Origin: an uncultured Clostridia bacterium
GTDB lineage: Bacteria; Bacillota; Clostridia; Christensenellales; CAG-138
Reading direction: 5' to 3'
Length of the DNA stretch: 5,663 nucleotides
NCBI GenBank assembly: GCA_937913075.1
Contig: CALEPU010000100.1
Coordinates: 1 to 5,663 of the forward strand
Position numbers and translations under genes: made by a program. Below, in pieces: positions 1-5,627 of the stretch; within the stretch, counting starts at the first letter, position 1, and each line of letters starts with the position of its first letter. The notes below the pieces were generated by a model. That model did no database searches. It was not told the origin of the DNA and saw only the letters and a list, made by a program, of their open reading frames with translations.

Positions 1-17
1 CGACGCTCTTCCGATCT
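1..17. other. Illumina Read 1 adapter remnant (sequencing artefact)
   Basis: The first 17 bases, CGACGCTCTTCCGATCT, are identical to the 3' end of the Illumina TruSeq Read 1 adapter. The CGACGCTC portion distinguishes it from the Read 2 adapter, which shares only GCTCTTCCGATCT. Genomic sequence therefore starts at about base 18. In the minus-strand gene that runs into this edge, the adapter would add five or six false residues. The remnant also shows that reads were incompletely trimmed before assembly, which lowers trust in other joins in this contig. Confidence 0.96.
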
Positions 18-652
18 CTCTCGCGTTGGAGAACCTGGCCTTTGTAAATGAGCTGGGGAAGTATTCTCTTGTTGACGTTTTCCCAATTCAGCCCAACGCT
101 CGAGCTTTTCATGTTCCTGCCGTGAAGCAAGGCATCGCGCGATGCACGATAGTTTCCCGTAGTATCGATCGTCTGCACCTCAATGGCCGTGAACTCAATC
201 ATGACGCCGTTATCGTCCAGTCTGGCAAGGACCCAGTCCATGAAGTAGTTGCCGACCTTCTCACCGTCAACTGTCCGTTTGGGAAGACGGAGCTCACCGC
301 CCCAGCCCTGTCCGAAGACGGCAATTGCTCCGCCCTCGGCCACAGCCCGACCCACGGCCACGGTTCCAGAATAATACCCTAGATCGCTTCGACCAAAGGC
401 CATTTCGCCAACGATACGCAGCATCTGGTTGTCATCAGCGTACAATCTTTGCGGACAACAGATAATGGGCTCGTCGGACTTGATCTGACGAACGGCACAT
501 GCTCCAGAGGCCACCTGCTGCCGTTCATGCCCAAGGGTCTTCATACAACTCGCATTGACGAACGGGCAATGTCTTTGAGCCGCCGCCGTCAACGACTGCT
601 CGCTCTTGTCCGTCGAGTCATAGCCAAAGAACTCGGCAATGTAGCCCGCCAT
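18..652 (-). CDS. NotI-family type II restriction endonuclease, 3'-truncated
   Basis: Reading starts at ATG (652-650) and stays open for about 211 codons to the adapter at the contig edge; no stop is present. Seen: N-terminal YIAEFFGY (residues 4-11); cysteines C29 (HCPF), C36 (SCM), C52 (GACAV) and C66 (ICCP), with an extra C65; GWGGELRLPK (116-125); MDW with D139; and IEVQT with E158 and Q160. From memory, NotI has the matching IAEFFG start, four cysteines holding an iron ion, a GGEL segment, FDW and LEIQT, with the D...ExQ set forming its PD-(D/E)XK-type nuclease site. All four cysteines and the three catalytic-type residues are kept, so an active enzyme is likely if the rest exists. NotI is about 380 residues, so roughly the C-terminal 170 are missing here. 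The start is fixed by AGGAGG five bases upstream, inside the methyltransferase gene. By family the role is double-strand cleavage of unmodified DNA at a GC-rich site; the exact site cannot be read from sequence. Confidence 0.88.
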
Positions 653-1833
653 CAAAGCCTCCTCAACACATCCGCGAGACTCATGCCCATGGCTCTGGCC
701 AGAAGCGGCGGCACGGCATTTCCCACCTGCGCATACTGCTCGGCCTGGGACCCAACAAACACATAGTGGTCGGGGAAGCTCTGAATGCGTGCCGCCTCCC
801 TGACCGTGTACGCCCTATCCTGATCGGGATGAAAGAAGGCACCCCAGTGGGGGTCGCACTTCGTAAGTATGGTACACGAGATGTCGTCCCAACTGGTCCT
901 GCCATAGCGCTTCGTATGATCTGTCCGGCGAGCCTTCTGCATTCCCCTGGGCAACAGGTCATACGGGATGTCCGTCCAGTTGCCTCCCTGCTTGATATAG
1001 GAAAGACGTTCGAGGTTTATCCGGCTCAAACGTCCGGCCTCGTGGTTGTACACCCCACCGCTTCCTCGGCGCAGCATCCGCTGATAGTCACAGGTGGCGC
1101 TCATGGCATACTGCTTGACATTGACGCCACGCTCGCCATTTGCGAGGGGCGGCAAATCCCCAATCGCCTCGCGTAGCGTGATGAACGGTGCCGAGGTCTC
1201 CGGGCTGGGCGTTTTGACGATGACATGCCCGTCGAAGGTCGTGGTGAAGTTGGCGCGCAAGGGGGCGTGCCTGGTCGGCTCAGGCCATGCCGACGGCGGA
1301 ACCGGTGAGCCACGCAGGCCAACCACCATGGTGCGCCACCTCATCTGCGGAACCCCGTAGTACGGGGCACCAAGTATGCGAACGTCAGCGCCATAGCCAA
1401 TAGCTGCGAGGGAGTCGATGATCGCATGCAACGTCGCACCATGTTCGAAGCTGACAAGACCAGGCACGTTCTCGATCAATACCGCCCGGGGCTCGAACTC
1501 CTCTACGAAACGAAGAAAGTCCCTGAACAGGTGGTTCCGTGGGTCCTTGGCAGAGCGGACAGGAGCGTTGATCGAGAAGCCCTGACACGGAGGGCCGCCC
1601 GCCACGAGGTCAAGCTCACCTTGCGCGAGAGTCAGCTGCCTCCTGACTATCGCAGGGTCAACGGTGCGTATGTCCCTGACGTCGACCATCGTATCGAGAT
1701 GGTTCCTCTGATAGGTCTCCGCATACCTCCGAACTATCTCTGAGGCATACAGCGCATGGAAGCCCGCATTCTCCAGACCCGCAGAGAGTCCGCCCGCACC
1801 AGAGAACAAATCAATTGACGTGAAGTTACCCAT
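652..1833 (-). CDS. DNA (cytosine-5-)-methyltransferase of a type II restriction-modification system
   Basis: The product (393 residues from the chosen start) transfers a methyl group from S-adenosylmethionine to carbon 5 of a cytosine in the recognition site, protecting host DNA from the partner nuclease. Family motifs appear in order: motif I DLFSGAGG (8-15), motif IV GGPPCQGFS (79-87) with catalytic C83, motif VI ENV (121-123), motif VIII QMRWR (163-167), a target-recognition region at roughly 170-310, motif IX around VREAARIQSFPD, and motif X GNAVPP (371-376). The length is normal and nothing is missing. I chose ATG 1833 because motif I then begins near residue 8, as is usual, and GGAG (1846-1843) lies nine bases upstream. 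A GTG at 1881 would add 16 residues with no family match; an in-frame TGA lies just upstream of it. The gene overlaps the downstream NotI-like nuclease by one base, so it is very likely the cognate methylase. Base specificity is not deducible. Confidence 0.95.
   Translation of the reverse strand: MGNFTSIDLFSGAGGLSAGLENAGFHALYASEIVRRYAETYQRNHLDTMVDVRDIRTVDPAIVRRQLTLAQGELDLVAGGPPCQGFSINAPVRSAKDPRNHLFRDFLRFVEEFEPRAVLIENVPGLVSFEHGATLHAIIDSLAAIGYGADVRILGAPYYGVPQMRWRTMVVGLRGSPVPPSAWPEPTRHAPLRANFTTTFDGHVIVKTPSPETSAPFITLREAIGDLPPLANGERGVNVKQYAMSATCDYQRMLRRGSGGVYNHEAGRLSRINLERLSYIKQGGNWTDIPYDLLPRGMQKARRTDHTKRYGRTSWDDISCTILTKCDPHWGAFFHPDQDRAYTVREAARIQSFPDHYVFVGSQAEQYAQVGNAVPPLLARAMGMSLADVLRRL
657..664 (-). 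promoter_or_regulatory. Ribosome binding site of the NotI-like gene, inside the methyltransferase ORF
   Basis: On the minus strand the methyltransferase ends TTGAGGAGGCTTTGATGG. A full AGGAGG lies five bases before the ATG at 652-650, and the methyltransferase TGA (654-652) shares its final A with that ATG. This settles the endonuclease start and implies coupled translation, with ribosomes finishing the methyltransferase placed to begin the nuclease. Confidence 0.85.
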
Positions 1834-1940
1834 GGGACCCCTCTCCCATAGCCATTGCCGTAACCAGCGTGGTCCAGACACCGGCAGACTCTTTTGATTT
1901 CACATCATAGACTATGCACCGGACAACATCACGCGCGTCC
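1834..1940. other. Short spacer between divergent genes; possible assembly or insertion junction
   Basis: These 107 bases separate the start of the minus-strand methyltransferase from the repeat that opens the recognisable NlpC/P60 sequence on the plus strand. A TATGAT hexamer on the minus strand (1909-1904) could be a -10 box for the restriction-modification cassette, but the hexamer 17 bases upstream of it (GTGATG) is a poor -35 match, so no promoter is called. No plus-strand ribosome binding site precedes the ATG at 1914, and an in-frame TAG lies at 1908-1910. A secreted NlpC/P60 protein would need a signal peptide encoded here, and it is absent. A break in homology probably lies in this stretch or at the edge of the repeat; whether it is biological or a chimeric join is unresolved. 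Confidence 0.5.
1838..1847 (-). promoter_or_regulatory. Probable ribosome binding site of the methyltransferase
   Basis: The minus strand reads GGGAGAGGGG before TCCC-ATG. The GGAG core is nine bases from the ATG at 1833. It is purine-rich but not a perfect Shine-Dalgarno sequence; it is the main reason to prefer ATG 1833 over GTG 1881. Confidence 0.5.
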
Positions 1941-2402
1941 ACGCCTACGCCTACGCCCACGCCGACTCCTATGCCTACTCCATCGCCCACACCGAGCGGA
2001 ACTCAGTCGCCCGGCTACGGCACGGGTGTTGACGGCTTCATTAACGCCCTCAACGCTCAGCTTGGCAAGCCTTACGTGCTGGGCGGCAACGGCCCCGATT
2101 ATTTCGACTGCTCGGGTCTCGTGTATTACTGCTTAAAGCAGGTCGGCGTAAACGTAGGGCGCCTTTCCGCCGCCGGCTACAGCGGCTACAACGGCTGGGA
2201 ATGCATAACCAATTACAACGATCTCCGCCGCGGCGACCTCATATTCTATCATAACGACAGCGGAGCCATCACGCACGTTGCGGTATATCTCGGCAACGGC
2301 TACTACATACATGCCTCCAGCTCGCAGGGCTGCGTGTGCATTTCCGATTTCGGCTATTGGTCCCAAACTCATTTTTCCTGCGGCAGGAGGGTATTCAACT
2401 GA
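1914..2402 (+). CDS. NlpC/P60 family cysteine peptidase, probably 5'-truncated
   Basis: The open frame gives 162 residues. Residues 10-27 are a Thr/Ser-Pro linker (TPTPTPTP...). About residues 39-162 form an NlpC/P60 domain. It has the catalytic cysteine C66 in FDCSGLVYYC, the catalytic histidine H121 in THVAVYLG, and H133 in YIHASS as the likely third catalytic residue; RRGDLIFY (105-112) is also typical. By family it cleaves peptide bonds in peptidoglycan stem peptides, usually gamma-D-glutamyl-diamino acid links, outside the membrane. Such proteins normally carry a signal peptide and often SH3 or other binding domains before a linker like this one. Here only nine unremarkable residues precede the linker and no ribosome binding site is present, so the ATG at 1914 is probably just the first available codon and not the true start. 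The catalytic domain itself is complete to its stop. It lies one base upstream of the WYL regulator, suggesting shared transcription. Confidence 0.85.
   Translation: MHRTTSRASTPTPTPTPTPMPTPSPTPSGTQSPGYGTGVDGFINALNAQLGKPYVLGGNGPDYFDCSGLVYYCLKQVGVNVGRLSAAGYSGYNGWECITNYNDLRRGDLIFYHNDSGAITHVAVYLGNGYYIHASSSQGCVCISDFGYWSQTHFSCGRRVFN
1941..1994 (+). repeat. Degenerate hexanucleotide repeat encoding a Thr-Pro linker
   Basis: Nine six-base units, starting acgcct-acgcct-acgccc-acgccg and then more divergent, encode TP TP TP TP TP MP TP SP TP. Proline-threonine linkers of this sort are common between domains of secreted cell-wall enzymes. The first four units differ only in the last base. Such low-complexity DNA is prone both to slippage in the cell and to false overlaps in short-read assembly, which matters because it sits at the suspicious 5' end of the NlpC/P60 frame. 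Confidence 0.85.
2385..2390 (+). promoter_or_regulatory. Candidate ribosome binding site of the WYL regulator
   Basis: AGGAGG lies within the last codons of the NlpC/P60 gene, 13 bases before ATG 2404 and 16 before ATG 2407. The spacing is longer than ideal, but no better site exists nearby. If it is used, translation of the regulator starts right where the upstream gene ends. Confidence 0.5.
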
Positions 2403-2403
2403 T

Positions 2404-3375
2404 ATGATGAAGGTCAGGATGTTGGAGCTCAACGATATTTTGCATCGTTTGACCGATGAGGAGCATATCCTCAACAGCCGCTCTCTCGTGGAGGAGCTGA
2501 CACGCCGAGGGCATCCTGCGGACAGGCGTTCCGTTTACCGCGATATCGAGGCGCTCACAGCCTACGGCGAGGACGTAGTAACCACTCCCAAGGGCTTTTA
2601 TTTAAGGAACCGCAGGTTCAGTCTGGCGGAGATAATGCTGCTGATCTCAGCGGTACAGGCGGCGCCGTTCATAACCGAGAGCAAGACGGCGGCGCTCATG
2701 CGGAAGCTCACCTCCTACCTCAGCCAATATCAGGAGGAGGGCATTAAAAACGCAACCAACATAAGCGGCGTCAAATTCAAAAACGAAGAGGTATATCGCA
2801 CGATAGAGCTCATAAATTACGGTATAGCCTCCCGCCGCACGATATCGTTTTTGTACTACAAGCGCAGTATAATGCGCCGCGACGTTGTGCAGAGGCGCGG
2901 AAAAAGATACGAGGTCAGCCCTTACGCAATGGTTTGGGTACAGGACAGGTACTACCTCATCTCCAACATGAAGGGCAAGGAGGGGCTCACGCATTTCCGC
3001 CTCGACAGGATACGCGACGTGCGTATCGAGTCCTCTCCCGTGCGTCCGGTCAGCGAGGTGAGCGAATATGAGGAGCGGTTCGACGCCGCGGATTACGCCT
3101 CAAAATGCCTTAATATGTTCGGCGGCGAGGTAAAAAAGATACGGCTTCGCTGTCATAACGACCTTTTGAACGAGCTGTTTGACAGGTTCGGAGAGGATAT
3201 CCCCGTTAAAAAGGACGGGGAAGAGCATTTTATCGCAATAGTCACGGCCGCCGTAAGCGAGGGCTTTATCAACTGGGTCTCACAGTACGGCGTTAGGGTC
3301 GAGGTGTTGGAGCCGGAGGAGCTTCGCGCCGCCGTAGGCAGCAGGCTTATCGAAGCCGCAGAGCTTTACAGATAA
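2404..3375 (+). CDS. WYL-domain transcriptional regulator with N-terminal helix-turn-helix
   Basis: The product is 323 residues. Residues about 8-62 form a DeoR/HTH_11-like winged helix: HILNSRSLVEEL, then the recognition-helix pattern RRSVYRDIEAL (41-51), followed by a wing ending KGFYLRNRRF. The WYL domain spans about 130-205, with RYYLI (182-186) at the position of the name-giving Trp-Tyr-Leu and the conserved FRLDRI (198-203) after it. The C-terminal part (about 235-320) resembles the WCX extension of this family. No membrane segment or signal peptide is evident, so it should act in the cytoplasm as a DNA-binding regulator sensing a small ligand or nucleic acid through the WYL domain; the ligand is unknown. 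I chose ATG 2404, one base after the upstream TGA; ATG 2407 or 2419 are possible. The frame is open further upstream, but that stretch lies inside NlpC/P60. WYL proteins can control phage-defence loci, yet its neighbours here make a housekeeping role at least as likely. Confidence 0.88.
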   Translation: MMKVRMLELNDILHRLTDEEHILNSRSLVEELTRRGHPADRRSVYRDIEALTAYGEDVVTTPKGFYLRNRRFSLAEIMLLISAVQAAPFITESKTAALMRKLTSYLSQYQEEGIKNATNISGVKFKNEEVYRTIELINYGIASRRTISFLYYKRSIMRRDVVQRRGKRYEVSPYAMVWVQDRYYLISNMKGKEGLTHFRLDRIRDVRIESSPVRPVSEVSEYEERFDAADYASKCLNMFGGEVKKIRLRCHNDLLNELFDRFGEDIPVKKDGEEHFIAIVTAAVSEGFINWVSQYGVRVEVLEPEELRAAVGSRLIEAAELYR

Positions 3376-3387
3376 AAATAAGTGTGC

Positions 3388-3393
3388 AGGAGG
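3388..3393 (+). promoter_or_regulatory. Ribosome binding site of fbp (decides the GTG start)
   Basis: AGGAGG lies ten bases before GTG 3404. The ATG at 3394 is out of frame with the fbp product and too close to the site, so the GTG, giving MKKLINENEI at the N terminus, is the best start. Confidence 0.75.
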
Positions 3394-3403
3394 ATGTTCG
3401 TTT

Positions 3404-5428
3404 GTGAAGAAGCTCATCAACGAGAATGAGATCAAGGCAAATCTCCCGTTTCTCACCCAGCTTGCAAAGTCTTTTCCCACCGAAGAGGACGCAATGACCG
3501 AAATAGTCAACCTCAGCTCCATATTGGCGCTGCCCAAGCCCACGGAGCATTTTATGAGCGATCTTCACGGTCAGGGCGACGCCTTCGAGCATATATTGAA
3601 CAACTGCTCCGGCGTTATCAGGAACGAGATAACAAGGCTCTTTAAGGACACTCTCACCTTTGACGAGATGGAGACGCTTGCCACGATAGTCTATTATCCG
3701 CGCCAAAAGATAGCGCTCGAATTAAAATACGTCGCCGATAAGGACGCATGGTACAAGACGACGCTCCGCCGCCTGATATTGCTCGGCAGGAAGATTTCGA
3801 GCAAATACACAAGGTCGAGAGTACGCAAGAATATCGACGCCAAGTTCGCCTACGTTATAGAGGAGCTTTTGACCGCAAGGGTCAATTTCCACGATCTCGA
3901 CGCCTACTATGACGAGATATTCGATTCGATAATCCGTTACGACTACGCCGAAAACGTCATAGTCGCCCTTACCAATACCATCAAAAGGCTCGCCGTTGAG
4001 CGGCTGCATATAGTCGGCGACATCTACGACAGGGGCCCCGAGCCCCATCGCATACTGGAGCTTTTGATAAAGCATCCCTCGGTAGACGTCCAGTGGGGCA
4101 ACCACGATATCCTCTGGATGGGCGCCGCCATGGGCGACAAGACCTGCATATCGGGCGTTTTGACCAACAGCTTTCGCCACGGCAATCTGGAGCTTATTGA
4201 GGATGTTTACGGCATAAATCTTCGCCATCTTCTGATGTTTGCACATAAGACCTACAAGTCCGCCCTCGTTTTCCGCCCGAGGAAGACCTCGTCCGACGCA
4301 TATTACGACAACCCCGAGATCAACATCAGAGCAAAGCTGCACAAGGCGATATTCGTCATAATGCACAAGCTCGAGGGGCAGATGATAAAGCGCAACCCGC
4401 AGGCGCACATGGATCACCGCCTGCTGCTCGAGGGCATAGATCAGGAGCGCTCGACCATCACTATACAGGGCGTTGCATATCCCATCAAGGACGCGGATTT
4501 CCCCACGATAGACCCGAACGACCCCTATGCCCTCACCGAGGAGGAGCAGATAATAATAGACGAGCTCCAGCAGTCCTTCTTAAAGAGCCCCACCCTGCAG
4601 CGTCATATTCATTTCTTCATAGAGCGCGGCAGCATGTACCTTATACAGAACAACAACCTGCTGTTCCACGCGCTCGTTCCCCTGAACGACGACGGCACCT
4701 TTAAGGACGTTGAGCTCGGCGGCAGACTGCGCCACGGCAAGGAGATGTTCGATTACCTTGACGCCGAGGTCAAGCGCATCTATTACGAGGATCCCGCAGA
4801 GCGCAGGGAGAGCGAGCTCGACCTCATGTGGTACCTCTGGTGCGGTCCCGATTCGCCGTTCTTCGGCAAGGACAAGATGACCACCTTCGAGAGGGTGGAG
4901 ATAGACGACACCAAGACCCATAAGGAAAAACGCAACGCCTATTACCGCTATCAGGATACCGAGAATATGGCTGTTGCGATACTCAACGAGTTCGGCATCG
5001 AGAACACCGAGCACTCCGTCATAGTAAACGGTCATATCCCCGTTGAAAAGATCAACGGCGAGAACCCCATAAAGGCAAACGGCAAGCTGATCGTCATCGA
5101 CGGCGGCTTCTCCAAATACTACCAGAAGACCACCGGCATAGCTGGCTATACCCTGACCTACGATTCACGCGGGCTTTACATCGTTGCGCATGAGCCCTTC
5201 GTCAGCCTCGAAAAGGCGATAGAGGACAACGCCGATATAAAGGCGACTATCGAGGTCCGCGATATACTCGCTACAAAGGGGCAAATGACCGTGCGCGATA
5301 CCGATAAGGGCGTAGAGCTCGAGCAGGAGATACATAACCTCGAAATGCTCGTTCAGGCGTATGAGCATTGTCTTATAAACGAAAATCACGAGTACCGTTA
5401 TATCAAGGTATCGACAAAGAATAATTGA
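3404..5428 (+). CDS. fbp: Class III fructose-1,6-bisphosphatase (Firmicute type)
   Basis: The product (674 residues, normal for the family, which is about 640-670) hydrolyses fructose 1,6-bisphosphate to fructose 6-phosphate and phosphate, the committed step of gluconeogenesis, in the cytoplasm. It carries the calcineurin-like metallophosphatase metal-binding motifs: MSDLHG (51-56; D53 and H55), GDIYDRGP (205-212; D206, D209 and R210), GNHD (232-235; N233 and H234) and NGHIPV (542-547; H544). IDGGFSKYYQKTTGIAGYTL follows. This architecture is that of the B. subtilis Fbp family, unrelated to the class I enzyme of E. coli. The insert between GNHD and NGHIPV is typical of class III. The start is GTG, set by AGGAGG ten bases upstream. 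It follows the WYL regulator after 28 bases and ends the apparent operon before a terminator. Both ends are intact and no frameshift is visible. Confidence 0.97.
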   Translation: MKKLINENEIKANLPFLTQLAKSFPTEEDAMTEIVNLSSILALPKPTEHFMSDLHGQGDAFEHILNNCSGVIRNEITRLFKDTLTFDEMETLATIVYYPRQKIALELKYVADKDAWYKTTLRRLILLGRKISSKYTRSRVRKNIDAKFAYVIEELLTARVNFHDLDAYYDEIFDSIIRYDYAENVIVALTNTIKRLAVERLHIVGDIYDRGPEPHRILELLIKHPSVDVQWGNHDILWMGAAMGDKTCISGVLTNSFRHGNLELIEDVYGINLRHLLMFAHKTYKSALVFRPRKTSSDAYYDNPEINIRAKLHKAIFVIMHKLEGQMIKRNPQAHMDHRLLLEGIDQERSTITIQGVAYPIKDADFPTIDPNDPYALTEEEQIIIDELQQSFLKSPTLQRHIHFFIERGSMYLIQNNNLLFHALVPLNDDGTFKDVELGGRLRHGKEMFDYLDAEVKRIYYEDPAERRESELDLMWYLWCGPDSPFFGKDKMTTFERVEIDDTKTHKEKRNAYYRYQDTENMAVAILNEFGIENTEHSVIVNGHIPVEKINGENPIKANGKLIVIDGGFSKYYQKTTGIAGYTLTYDSRGLYIVAHEPFVSLEKAIEDNADIKATIEVRDILATKGQMTVRDTDKGVELEQEIHNLEMLVQAYEHCLINENHEYRYIKVSTKNN

Positions 5429-5570
5429 TACGGCAAGCCATCATATCATGCCGACCTTCCCCTGCGGTAACCACCGAGTTGCTCGGCTTGGTTCGATAGA
5501 TGTACGAAAGCGGCTGCTGAACGTTTAGGGGGTTGTTGCATTAAGCATTTATTTGAGACAAAGCTCACAG
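5429..5570. other. Non-coding stretch between fbp and its terminator
   Basis: About 140 bases follow the fbp stop before the terminator hairpin. I see no supported gene. Two small inverted repeats are present: CGGCA (5431-5435) with TGCCG (5449-5453), and a compact hairpin at 5469-5493 in which AACC and CCGAG pair with CTCGG and GGTT around a TTG loop. Neither is followed by a T run. They may simply shape the 3' untranslated region of the fbp transcript. Confidence 0.4.
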
Positions 5571-5613
5571 AAACAAGCATGGCACGATTTTACACCAGCC
5601 ATGCTTGTTTTTT
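5571..5613 (+). terminator. Strong intrinsic terminator, possibly shared by convergent genes
   Basis: AAACAAGCATGGC (5571-5583) is a perfect 13-bp inverted repeat of GCCATGCTTGTTT (5598-5610), with a 14-base loop, and the plus strand continues into a run of six T (5608-5613). This is a classical Rho-independent terminator for the fbp transcript. On the minus strand the stem is followed by only TTT before C, so termination of a convergent transcript would be weaker but possible. Confidence 0.88.
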
Positions 5614-5627
5614 CTAACGGTATTGAT

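Noticed and set aside
681..1588. Minus-strand open frames at 681-962, 1101-1322 and 1385-1588
   Set aside because: Same strand as the methyltransferase but in other frames; the methyltransferase frame holds every family motif without a break, so these are not frameshifted pieces.
26..1743. Several plus-strand open frames of 88-136 codons (26-382, 449-766, 766-1176, 1094-1360, 1426-1743)
   Set aside because: They lie antisense to the restriction-modification genes, whose motifs are unmistakable, and show no recognisable domains of their own.
1904..1932. Minus-strand promoter for the methyltransferase (TATGAT with GTGATG 17 bases upstream)
   Set aside because: The -10 box is good but the -35 box matches only three of six bases, and the sequence may cross a chimeric join.
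1941..1994. CRISPR-like or transposon-end repeat
   Set aside because: The repeats are contiguous six-base units in frame with a Thr-Pro linker, with no spacers and no inverted ends.
1894..2136. 80-codon plus-strand frame over the Thr-Pro repeat
   Set aside because: It is an out-of-frame reading of the repeat and the start of NlpC/P60, rich in Leu and Arg with no domain.
2278..2403. Upstream extension of the WYL regulator by 42 codons
   Set aside because: This part lies entirely within the NlpC/P60 coding sequence and adds residues unlike the family N terminus; the ATG at 2404 gives a normal regulator.
3722..5389. Long minus-strand frames opposite fbp (3722-4417, 4580-5035, 5165-5389)
   Set aside because: They mirror the codon structure of fbp, which is complete and well conserved; no domain is recognisable.
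5489..5505. GGTTCGATAG, resembling a tRNA T-loop
   Set aside because: The flanking bases do not form a T stem, and no acceptor or anticodon arm can be drawn around it.
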